The notes beneath the pieces were generated by a model that was given only the letters and a program-made list of their open reading frames with translations, searched no databases and was not told the DNA's origin. From positions 1-10,959 of the forward strand of contig JAGQKX010000013.1 of the NCBI GenBank assembly GCA_020429905.1: 10,959 bases of DNA, written 5' to 3'. A program made the position numbers and the translations under genes. The stretch is from a candidate division WWE3 bacterium. GTDB lineage: Bacteria > Patescibacteriota > 4484-211 > JAGQKX01. Of the stretch, positions 1 through 7,834 are shown piece by piece; within the stretch, counting starts at the first letter, position 1; each line of letters starts with the position of its first letter.

Positions 1-1
1 T

Positions 2-472
2 GTAACACAACGATGGCTCGGCGGTTTATTAACTAACTTTGATAGTGTCTCCAATACCTGGAAACATTTAATCGAACTTGACGAACAGATTAATGACAAA
101 GACGGATTCGAAAAGCTTAGTACACGCGATCAATATTTATTACTCAAAGAACAAGAAAAATTAGAAAAACTCGTTGGTGGGTTACGAGGACTAGATGATC
201 TTCCAGGCATGATTTTTATTGTTGACGTTAAGCGAGAGCAAACAGCGTTGGAAGAAGCAGCTAAGGTGGGGATACCGGTTGTTGCCTTAGTTGATACTAA
301 CGCAGATCCACGCTTAGTAACCTATCCAATTCCTGGAAATGATGATGGCATAAAAAGCATTGAAATCATTACCCAGAATATCGTTGATTCCATTATTGAA
401 GGTGATAAACCAGCAAAAACTGAAAAAAAAGAAACTAAAGCAGCAAAACCCAAAAAGACAAGCAAGAAATAA
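2..472 (+). CDS. rpsB: 30S ribosomal protein S2, 3' portion (5' end outside window)
   Basis: Structural protein of the small ribosomal subunit, bound at the head-platform junction and near S1 where S1 exists. The reading frame is open from base 2 to the TAA at 470-472, giving 156 visible residues; comparison with the E. coli protein suggests that roughly the first 95 residues lie left of the window. Family hallmarks are QRWLGGLLTNF near the visible start, the GLRGLDDLPGMIFIVD stretch, and EAAKVGIPVVALVDTNADP followed by YPIPGNDD, which is the typical S2 C-terminal core. The last 20 or so residues form a lysine/alanine-rich basic tail (KPAKTEKKETK and on). Such tails vary between species and probably contact RNA. 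tsf follows directly, as in most bacteria. An internal ATG at 209 is not the start, because the S2 homology continues upstream of it. Confidence 0.97.
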   Translation, partial: VTQRWLGGLLTNFDSVSNTWKHLIELDEQINDKDGFEKLSTRDQYLLLKEQEKLEKLVGGLRGLDDLPGMIFIVDVKREQTALEEAAKVGIPVVALVDTNADPRLVTYPIPGNDDGIKSIEIITQNIVDSIIEGDKPAKTEKKETKAAKPKKTSKK

Positions 473-484
473 TTGCGATATAAT
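455..484 (+). promoter_or_regulatory. Putative sigma70-type promoter for tsf
   Basis: A perfect -10 hexamer TATAAT lies at 479-484. An 18-bp spacer separates it from AAGACA at 455-460, which matches TTGACA at four of six positions and lies inside the end of rpsB. The tsf ATG begins at 494, exactly 10 nt after the last base of the -10 box, so transcription would start at or within a few bases of the start codon. No Shine-Dalgarno sequence fits between them. The core CGATATAAT also occurs upstream of frr. The elements are seen directly; promoter activity is inferred. Confidence 0.6.
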
Positions 485-493
485 AGCGATACT

Positions 494-982
494 ATGGCAG
501 ACATTAATCAAATTAAACAATTAAGAGAAGAAACTGGAGCTGGAGTTATGGCGGCCAGAAAAGCTTTAGAAGAGTCAAATGGAGATTTGGAAAAAGCTAA
601 ACAAGTTATTTATCAAGCTGGTTTGGCAAAAGCAGAAAAGAAAAGCGACCGAGAAGTTAAGTCTGGCTTCATTTATTCGTACATCCATGGAAATAACAAG
701 GTAGGCGTACTGCTTGAACTTAACTGCGAAACTGATTTTGTCGCCAAGACAGATGATTTCTCTCACTTAGCCAAAGAAATTTCTATGCAAGTGGCTTCCA
801 TGAATCCAGAATCTACCGAAGCGCTTCTCGGACAAGATTATATTCGCGACAGCTCACAGACCATTAAAGATCTCATCGATTCCGTTATCGGTAAGTTAGG
901 AGAGAATATCTCACTTCGTCGGTTTACCCGCTATGAGCTAGGAGAACTCATGGATGGAGAAGAAGCTGAACCAGCTGAGTAA
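494..982 (+). CDS. tsf: Elongation factor Ts, short form
   Basis: Guanine-nucleotide exchange factor that releases GDP from EF-Tu during translation elongation. The N-terminal UBA-like domain is clear (residues 1-50, with LREETGAGVMAARKALEE), followed by the EF-Tu-contacting motif TDFV at residues 80-83 in the stretch NCETDFVAKTDDF. The C-terminal end has the short-form pattern LGENISLRRFTRYE. At 162 residues it is much shorter than the E. coli protein (about 283) and shorter than the Thermus short form (about 196), so it keeps essentially one half of the dimerisation region. I chose ATG 494 because homology begins at MADINQIKQLREETGAG. An in-frame TTG at 473, directly after the rpsB stop, would add seven unrelated residues encoded by promoter sequence. 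In many bacteria pyrH comes next; here frr follows after 61 nt. Confidence 0.96.
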   Translation: MADINQIKQLREETGAGVMAARKALEESNGDLEKAKQVIYQAGLAKAEKKSDREVKSGFIYSYIHGNNKVGVLLELNCETDFVAKTDDFSHLAKEISMQVASMNPESTEALLGQDYIRDSSQTIKDLIDSVIGKLGENISLRRFTRYELGELMDGEEAEPAE

Positions 983-991
983 GATTGCTCC

Positions 992-1020
992 TAGTCTCTT
1001 TTGCGTTCACTCGATATAAT
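992..1020 (+). promoter_or_regulatory. Putative promoter for frr
   Basis: A perfect TATAAT lies at 1015-1020 within CGATATAAT, the same nine bases found upstream of tsf. The -35 region is poor: TAGTCT at 992-997 with a 17-bp spacer matches TTGACA at only three positions. The frr ATG is at 1044, predicting a leader of roughly 15-18 nt. A GGAA at 1027-1030 lies 13 nt before the ATG, far for a Shine-Dalgarno. The 61-nt gap between tsf and frr holds no other recognisable element. Confidence 0.5.
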
Positions 1021-1043
1021 TATTTCGGAACAACCCCCAATAT

Positions 1044-1601
1044 ATGTTAGATACGATTTATAAAGATGCCGAAAAAAAATTAGAAGATCGAATCTCGTTT
1101 TTGAAAAGCGAATTTTCAAAGCTACGCGTTGGGCAGGCGACACCATCACTTGTTGAAGATCTTCCCGTTCCTGCATATGGAACCACTATGACGGTTAAGG
1201 AACTTGGAGCCATCGCTGCCCCGCAGCCAACCTTACTCACCATTTCTATCTGGGATGATTCAGTCGTTGAAGCAGTAGCGAAAGCAATTATGCAATCAGA
1301 TCTTGGTTCAAACCCAGTGGTCGACGGTAAGACAGTCAAAGTTCCCGTCCCGACACTGACTGAAGAACGCCGCGAAGCAATGATTAAGGAGTTAGGGGAA
1401 AAAACAGAAAGTGTCCGAGTCGATATTCGTCAAATTCGTCAAGAAAAAATGAAATCAATTGACGACCTCAAAGAAGAAAAAAGTTTGTCAGAAGATGAAC
1501 ATGAACTCGCCAAAAAACATATTCAAAAATTAATCGATGGAGCTAATGAAAAAGTTGAAGAATTGAAAGAGTCAAAAATCACCTCGCTCAAATCCAGCTA
1601 A
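1044..1601 (+). CDS. frr: Ribosome recycling factor
   Basis: Cytoplasmic factor that works with EF-G to split the post-termination ribosome into subunits. The product is 185 residues, the standard family length, and colinear with the family. The N-terminal helix carries SKLRVGQATPSLVEDL. The beta domain has YGTTMTVKELGAIAAPQP and WDDSVVEAVAKAI, then the signature SDLGSNPVVDGKTVKVPVP and LTEERREAMIKEL. The C-terminal long helices contain VRVDIRQIRQEKMK, which corresponds to the arginine-rich rRNA-contacting segment, although the second Arg of the common RRD pattern is Gln here. ATG 1044 fits the expected N-terminus. The usual neighbour uppS is absent; the next gene is an RseP-like protease. 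Confidence 0.97.
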   Translation: MLDTIYKDAEKKLEDRISFLKSEFSKLRVGQATPSLVEDLPVPAYGTTMTVKELGAIAAPQPTLLTISIWDDSVVEAVAKAIMQSDLGSNPVVDGKTVKVPVPTLTEERREAMIKELGEKTESVRVDIRQIRQEKMKSIDDLKEEKSLSEDEHELAKKHIQKLIDGANEKVEELKESKITSLKSS

Positions 1602-1631
1602 AACAGGTTTTTTCTTTTCATGGCAGCGCTC

Positions 1632-1659
1632 CTGCAATTTGTTTGTTTTACGTTATAAT
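1632..1659 (+). promoter_or_regulatory. Putative promoter for the rseP-like gene
   Basis: A perfect TATAAT lies at 1654-1659 (context CGTTATAATC). The -35 candidate, CTGCAA at 1632-1637 with a 16-bp spacer, is weak. The start codon ATG at 1669 begins exactly 10 nt after the last base of the -10, the same geometry as at tsf, so the transcript should be leaderless or nearly so. No ribosome-binding site is present between the -10 and the ATG. Confidence 0.55.
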
Positions 1660-1668
1660 CAACAAGAT

Positions 1669-2772
1669 ATGCTCACAACAGCCATAATATTTATCGCCAT
1701 CCTTTCAATACTGATCTTTGTTCATGAATTTGGTCACTTTGCCGCGGCCAAACTTAATGGAGTGTACGTTGAAGAATTTGCTATCGGGATGCCTCCCAAA
1801 TTGTTCAAAAAGAGAGTAGGAGAGACCGTCTATTCAATTGGTTTATTACCCATTGGTGGGTATGTAAAACTTGCGGGTGAGGAACGGGCAGGGGAGGCTG
1901 AGGACAAGGAAAGTCCTCTCTATGGTAGAAAATTCTATGAAAAATCAGCTTTGGCTAAATTAAGTGTCATGCTTGCCGGCGTTGCGATGAATTTTTTGCT
2001 GGCAGTAGTTCTTTTGATGGTTGTTCTTGGGATCAATGGTGAATCTCAGGCGAATTATGCCATTGGCATTGATGAGATCGAACCCAATAGCCCTGCGGCT
2101 CAATCAACTTTAACTTCCGGTGAATATGTTGTTGGCATTAGAGATGGATCAACGAGCGAATTCCAGAAGATAGAATCAGTAGAAACATTTACCTCCGTTA
2201 TTAAAAATAATCTGGGTAAAGAAATATATCTTGAAGTTGTCGAAGAAATACCAGACTCACTTGATACGCCTAAAGAAATTGCAGTCACTCCAGCGGCCTT
2301 TTTTAACGAAAACGAAGGATCATTGGGGGTTCATATCTCCGTCGTTTCGTTTGTCACATACAGTAAAGTCTCATGGTATCAAGTTCCCGGTCTTGCGCTC
2401 AAACAATCTGTTGAACTAGTTGGGCTGATGCTCAATGGTCTTCATCAAATGATTTTGAATTTATTTAAAGGAATTGTTCCTAATGATGTTGCTGGGCCAC
2501 TTGGAATCGCGGTGATTTCTCGAGAGATCGCTGATCAGGGGATTCTTCCGCTGATTGAATTCGTAGCATTGATTTCTCTAAACTTAGCGGTGGTTAACCT
2601 CCTTCCATTTCCGGCTCTGGATGGTGGCAGAATCGTTTTTGTCATCGCCGAAATTATTCTAGGTAGGTCGCTTGATAATAAAGTGCAACAGTGGATTCAT
2701 CTTATTGGAATTGTAGTTTTGTTAGGGTTGATGGGACTTATCACAATTCACGATTTTCTTACCTTCTTTTAA
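1669..2772 (+). CDS. rseP: RseP-like site-2 intramembrane zinc metalloprotease (M50)
   Basis: Integral membrane protease that cuts substrates within the bilayer, typically anti-sigma factors or leftover signal peptides. The product is 367 residues. The zinc-binding HEFGH motif lies in the first transmembrane helix (H19, E20, H23). A second helix is near residues 90-120 (SVMLAGVAMNFLLAVVLLMV), and a PDZ-like domain spans about 128-205 (IDEIEPNSPAAQSTLTSGEYV). The third zinc ligand is in the C-terminal NLLPFPALDGGR (residues 310-321, D318), and a final hydrophobic helix covers about 343-363. The N-terminal half also has the family stretch GLLPIGGYVKLAGE. ATG 1669 is chosen because it opens a short N-terminus directly before helix 1; an upstream in-frame start near 1639 would translate the promoter. 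The usual neighbours uppS, cdsA and dxr are missing, and no sigE/rseA-like pair is visible, so the substrate is unknown. Confidence 0.93.
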   Translation: MLTTAIIFIAILSILIFVHEFGHFAAAKLNGVYVEEFAIGMPPKLFKKRVGETVYSIGLLPIGGYVKLAGEERAGEAEDKESPLYGRKFYEKSALAKLSVMLAGVAMNFLLAVVLLMVVLGINGESQANYAIGIDEIEPNSPAAQSTLTSGEYVVGIRDGSTSEFQKIESVETFTSVIKNNLGKEIYLEVVEEIPDSLDTPKEIAVTPAAFFNENEGSLGVHISVVSFVTYSKVSWYQVPGLALKQSVELVGLMLNGLHQMILNLFKGIVPNDVAGPLGIAVISREIADQGILPLIEFVALISLNLAVVNLLPFPALDGGRIVFVIAEIILGRSLDNKVQQWIHLIGIVVLLGLMGLITIHDFLTFF

Positions 2773-2818
2773 GTTTATAGCATGGGATAAATCAATCGTT
2801 GGAGGATATCAAACATCT

Positions 2819-2887
2819 ATGATAGTATTGTTTTACGTGCGGATTGAAGATAAGATAATATATCTTGAACCGGTAAAAGGTTATTAA
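2819..2887 (+). CDS. Possible 22-residue small ORF upstream of the ligase-like gene
   Basis: Within the 128-nt gap between rseP and the ligase-like gene, an ATG at 2819 opens 22 codons to a TAA at 2885-2887 (MIVLFYVRIEDKIIYLEPVK, then GY). It begins with a hydrophobic patch and ends 13 nt before the next start codon. A strong GGAGG sits at 2801-2805, but 13 nt from the ATG, longer than the usual Shine-Dalgarno spacing. I recognise no family. It could be a leader peptide, a tiny membrane protein, or chance; an ORF this short is expected by chance. Confidence 0.2.
   Translation: MIVLFYVRIEDKIIYLEPVKGY
2832..2859 (+). promoter_or_regulatory. Weak candidate promoter for the ligase-like gene
   Basis: TTTACG at 2832-2837 (four of six matches to TTGACA) is separated by 16 bp from GATAAT at 2854-2859 (five of six matches to TATAAT). 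The -10 lies in an imperfect AT-rich palindrome (AAGATAATATATCTT, 2852-2866). It would give a leader of about 35 nt before the ATG at 2901, with an AAGAAG at 2886-2891 placed 9 nt before that ATG as a plausible ribosome-binding site. It is clearly weaker than the three upstream TATAAT promoters. Confidence 0.3.
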
Positions 2888-2900
2888 GAAGTAAATAGTT

Positions 2901-5225
2901 ATGAATGAAAATCAGCCAATCGTACAATCTTTAGACAAACTCTCATCAGCGATCATTGCTGTATTTTTCTTTATTTTTCCGCTCGCATTTTTTGTAAACA
3001 CAACTGAATTTGTTGAATATGCCAAGATGGTGGTTCTCATCATTACAGCGTTGCTTCTTCTTGGAATCTGGGGGTTGCGATCGGTAGTGAGCGGTCGATT
3101 GACAGTAACACGAACTCCATTTGATGTTCAAATCGTCTTCATCGTTGTCTCGTTCATTCTTTCTACATGGTTTTCGGTTAGTATCAACAATTCAATTTAT
3201 GGAGAATTTAATATGTGGCACTGGACAGCGGCAGAGTTTATTTCATTTGCGATTATTTTTTACGCTACAGTAACTACGGTTCGTTCGAAAGATTGGTTCA
3301 AGAAGCTGGCGGTTTCTTTTTTGGCTTCGATAACTTTTGTCGCCTTATTAGCTATTGGAGTTTATTTCAATCTTTTTGATAAATTGGTCAGTATCGACAG
3401 TCTCTCCGGTAACCGCGTACTTCAATTATTCTCTATCGACGGGTTTTCACCTGCTGGAAATATTTTTTCTGTTGCTTATTTGTTGGCTTTTGGACTGCTT
3501 CTCGCTATCGTATTACTGCGTGGAGTAATGAAACCAGAAGGTGAAGGTAGATTTTTGATGACAGAGAGAATTCCGCTCAACATTCAGAAAATACTTTTGG
3601 GTGGAAAGATCATTTTGCTTGGCGTAGCCCTGTTACTCTGGCTCGGTGCATACATTCCAGGAATACCCTCACGTGTTGATATGCCTACGGTGCTGCCATG
3701 GTCAGATTCATGGAGAATTGCCTCCTCAGCCATTAGAGATTATCCTTTCTTAGGGACAGGTCCATCCACATACAACGCGGCATACCGAGCATATCGTTCC
3801 GTTCAGATTAACCAAACAGATTATTGGAATTTTGTCTTCAACCGCAGTGGTTCGGAATATCTTACCTGGTTAACATCCATGGGTATTGTAGGTTTCGCCA
3901 GCTTAGTTCTCTTTGCCATCAAAATCCTATTTACGGCTAAGAAAAGTATGCAAAACGGAAATGATATGCAGCCTAAGATGCAATATCAGAGTGACGCTGT
4001 GTTGAAAATAAAGGGTCCGGTGGTTGTGGGTATAGTTATTTCAGTACTGCTTTTTGCAATTATTTCGACGAATGTTCTTATTATGGGAGCGTTCTTTATG
4101 CTGCTATCCTTATGGATTCTTGCGGAGAAACTTGATGAACAATCTAACTTATCCGTACAAGAGGTAAATCTGAGCTTAGAGTTTGCTAACGACCGATTAA
4201 TGGGAAATGTAAGATCGAATACGGAGGGTGAAAAGGGGAGTCGGCCATTCATTCCATTATTAATGGGTGTACTTACCGTGATCATCGCCTTCGTGGGAGC
4301 GTACTATGCCATCCAAGATGTACGAAGTAACGTCGCTTTTGCCCAATCGATTCAAAATCTTGCTCAGACAAATGCACAGGCACGGGATATTTATGACACT
4401 CAGCGAAAAGCGATTACGCTCAACCCACGAAGAGACGCATACCGACGAGCGTACGCAAACACAAACATTACGGTGGCTAGATTGTTTGCAGAGCAACGGG
4501 GAGAATCGATCACCGATACCGAGAGACAGGATATTATCCAGCTTGTCCAACAATCGATTCGAGAAGTACAAATTATTACTCAAACGCTCAATCCAGCTAA
4601 TGCATTGAACTGGCAAGTACGAGGCCGAATTTATCAAAGTTTGCTCGGAGTAGCTCGAGGAGCTGACCAATGGGCCTTGCAGGCATACCAACAGGCAATC
4701 TTACTCGCACCAAATGACCCACAGCTGCGGGTGGATTTGGCGGGTCTGTATTTAACTTTAGCGATCAATGGACAACAAGACGAGGGTACACAAGGACAAG
4801 CACCGGATGAAACTGCTCCAACGGTACCCGATACAAAAGCAGCTAACTTATTACGTGCAGAAGCTGTACTGCAAAATGCCATTAATTTGAAATCAGATTA
4901 TCCAAATAGCCATTTTAACTTAGCAGTGGTGTACCAAGAAGCCAATAGATATGATTTGGCTGTAAGAGAACTTCAGACTACGGTTTCTCTCTTGTCAGAA
5001 GATAGCCCCGACTATGATCAAGCTGTTAAATTATTGGAAGATCTAAAGGTAAAGGCTGATGAGCAGGCAGAACAAAATGGTGGACAAAATGCTCAACCAA
5101 CACCGACTCCCACACCAACCGTGGCAGAAGCAACACCAACTCCAACCACAGTAGCTGAACCAACAGTTACTCCCACTGTAGCGCCTACAGTGACAACGTC
5201 GCCAACACCAACAACAGCTCCATAA
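2901..5225 (+). CDS. O-antigen ligase/polymerase-like membrane protein with TPR domain and Pro/Thr tail
   Basis: Large polytopic membrane protein of 774 residues. About ten or eleven hydrophobic helices fill residues 14-474, including 14-33, 39-61, 73-93, 188-210, 233-250, 319-342, a pair at 374-411 and a last one at 450-474. The loop after helix 7 has the O-antigen ligase (Wzy_C) pattern: W271-R272, then AIRDYPFLGTGPSTYNAAYR (277-296) and SGSEYLTWLTSMGIVG from 316. Such proteins join or polymerise undecaprenol-linked glycans outside the membrane. The His-Asn common in the canonical HNxYL motif reads Gly-Ser here (317-318), so transferase activity is uncertain. After the last helix comes a soluble helical region with TPR-like units near 587-622 and 652-702, presumably extracytoplasmic. 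Residues 733-774 are a Pro/Thr tail. A role in surface glycan or glycoprotein assembly is inferred, and no sugar-pathway gene adjoins it here. Confidence 0.75.
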   Translation: MNENQPIVQSLDKLSSAIIAVFFFIFPLAFFVNTTEFVEYAKMVVLIITALLLLGIWGLRSVVSGRLTVTRTPFDVQIVFIVVSFILSTWFSVSINNSIYGEFNMWHWTAAEFISFAIIFYATVTTVRSKDWFKKLAVSFLASITFVALLAIGVYFNLFDKLVSIDSLSGNRVLQLFSIDGFSPAGNIFSVAYLLAFGLLLAIVLLRGVMKPEGEGRFLMTERIPLNIQKILLGGKIILLGVALLLWLGAYIPGIPSRVDMPTVLPWSDSWRIASSAIRDYPFLGTGPSTYNAAYRAYRSVQINQTDYWNFVFNRSGSEYLTWLTSMGIVGFASLVLFAIKILFTAKKSMQNGNDMQPKMQYQSDAVLKIKGPVVVGIVISVLLFAIISTNVLIMGAFFMLLSLWILAEKLDEQSNLSVQEVNLSLEFANDRLMGNVRSNTEGEKGSRPFIPLLMGVLTVIIAFVGAYYAIQDVRSNVAFAQSIQNLAQTNAQARDIYDTQRKAITLNPRRDAYRRAYANTNITVARLFAEQRGESITDTERQDIIQLVQQSIREVQIITQTLNPANALNWQVRGRIYQSLLGVARGADQWALQAYQQAILLAPNDPQLRVDLAGLYLTLAINGQQDEGTQGQAPDETAPTVPDTKAANLLRAEAVLQNAINLKSDYPNSHFNLAVVYQEANRYDLAVRELQTTVSLLSEDSPDYDQAVKLLEDLKVKADEQAEQNGGQNAQPTPTPTPTVAEATPTPTTVAEPTVTPTVAPTVTTSPTPTTAP
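5097..5222 (+). repeat. Low-complexity Pro/Thr-coding repeat at the C-terminus of the ligase-like protein
   Basis: The last 42 codons (residues 733-774) encode 12 Pro and 17 Thr, in PT dipeptide runs broken by VAEA and VAEP. At DNA level it is a degenerate array of CCAACA/CCAACT-type units, prone to slippage and assembly error. Similar segments act as extended linkers or as O-glycosylation substrates in secreted proteins; which applies here cannot be told. Confidence 0.85.
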
Positions 5226-5244
5226 ATTAAATAATTAAGAAAAA
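5226..5244 (+). other. 19-nt convergent intergenic gap without a visible terminator
   Basis: The ligase-like gene (plus) and atpC (minus) end 19 nt apart. The gap is almost entirely A and T, with a direct repeat ATTAAG (5234-5239 and 5244-5249) but no GC-rich inverted repeat with a T-run on either strand. The two operons may read through into each other's 3' ends or rely on Rho. Confidence 0.6.
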
Positions 5245-6919
<1,675 letters not shown>

Positions 6920-7828
6920 TTAACTGTTCCAAAGCGTCAGTCCAGATAAAGAATCGAGCTGTTTTCTATTCAATTCTCTGTGCCTGAGCCATTGTTTGGT
7001 AAAGTTAGCCTGTTTTAGATTCTTATTGATATTTTCTACTGTTGAGTCCAAACTAATCATCCGGGAGGTAAATTTACTAAGGTTAGACTCGTTTACCGTT
7101 TGTTCCAGAATTGAGGCTAAAATCTCCGTTTCGAAAAAGATAAGTACTTCCTCTAACGACGGTTCGAAAATATAGCTCCTGCGGACATTTGCTGGTTTTG
7201 TCTCTTCGTTGTCTTTCGAAGAGGGTTCACCAGTTGGAAGGTTGGTTGAAATTTCGGTTGTGGATGCGATTTGAGATAAAATATCTTCGAATTTTCCGTG
7301 ATATACAGTTATCTTTTCATATGGTTTAATTTGTTCGATTACCTCATTAAACGCCTTATCATCAAGAATACTGTCAGAAAGCTCAAAGAAAGTGTATGGA
7401 CGGTCAATAGCGGCCTCCTTGAACATCTGAAGACCTACTTTGCCGACGATGACAATATCTGATTCGTTCGTATTAATCTCTTCTTTGAACCGATTAAATG
7501 TCTTCTTAATAATGTCACCATACAATTTAGTATTGGAAGATAAAAGCACACTTACAGACTTGTTGTTTCTGGTGAGTAAACTAAAATCGGTACTGTTTGC
7601 TAACAGACTTCTGTTTTTGCGCTTGATAATACGATCTAACTCGCGAACGTACGAAGTCCGCAATTCAGAATAAATATCATGAAGGTCTGCTAAGAAATCA
7701 CGATTCCTCAGTACTGAATCCTTAACGCGTTGCATACGTGTAGCAGCGATCTCCTGATAGGTCTCAATGATATTGCGTAAACTAGATAAACTTTTGATTT
7801 CTTCGGCTATTTCTTGTTGGTTAATCAT
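6920..7828 (-). CDS. atpG: F-type ATP synthase subunit gamma (central shaft), diverged
   Basis: Rotary shaft of F1, 302 residues, near the usual 285-300. Identity rests on position between atpA and atpD plus weak conserved patterns. The N-terminal helix reads EIAEEIKSLSSLRNIIETYQ then EIAATRMQRVKD, matching the usual IKxRIKSVxNTxKIT..AMxMVAAxKLRRA pattern. A Rossmann-like middle has SVLLSSNTKLYGDIIKKTF, corresponding to the GLCGGxN region but without its usual glycines. The C-terminal helix has SKFTSRMISLDSTVENINKN and ends in a degenerate RELNRKQLDSLSGLTLW, where most gammas have ITxELxEIVxGA. A polar segment at roughly 190-215 (NLPTGEPSSKDNEETKP) is probably a surface loop. The gene lies 6 nt after atpA and 9 nt before atpD. 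It is one of the more diverged F1 subunits here. Confidence 0.9.
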   Translation of the reverse strand: MINQQEIAEEIKSLSSLRNIIETYQEIAATRMQRVKDSVLRNRDFLADLHDIYSELRTSYVRELDRIIKRKNRSLLANSTDFSLLTRNNKSVSVLLSSNTKLYGDIIKKTFNRFKEEINTNESDIVIVGKVGLQMFKEAAIDRPYTFFELSDSILDDKAFNEVIEQIKPYEKITVYHGKFEDILSQIASTTEISTNLPTGEPSSKDNEETKPANVRRSYIFEPSLEEVLIFFETEILASILEQTVNESNLSKFTSRMISLDSTVENINKNLKQANFTKQWLRHRELNRKQLDSLSGLTLWNS

Positions 7829-7834
7829 AGATCA

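Noticed and set aside
473..493. TTG start for tsf immediately after the rpsB stop
   Set aside because: It would add seven residues (MRYNSDT) encoded by the TATAAT promoter; EF-Ts homology begins at the ATG at 494.
1597..1640. Possible terminator after frr (AAAACAGGTTTT run, and GCAG/CTGC hairpin at about 1622-1635)
   Set aside because: The first stem is four A-T pairs with a T-run; the second is a four-base-pair stem with poor U-tract. Neither is convincing as an intrinsic terminator.
1639..1668. Upstream non-ATG start for the rseP-like gene
   Set aside because: The extra ten codons cover the -10 box and show no family similarity; the ATG at 1669 directly precedes the first membrane helix.
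4260..4691. 143-codon open frame on the minus strand inside the ligase-like gene, and a 100-codon plus-strand frame at 4306-4608
   Set aside because: Both overlap the TPR-bearing part of a clearly coding gene and look like out-of-frame shadows.
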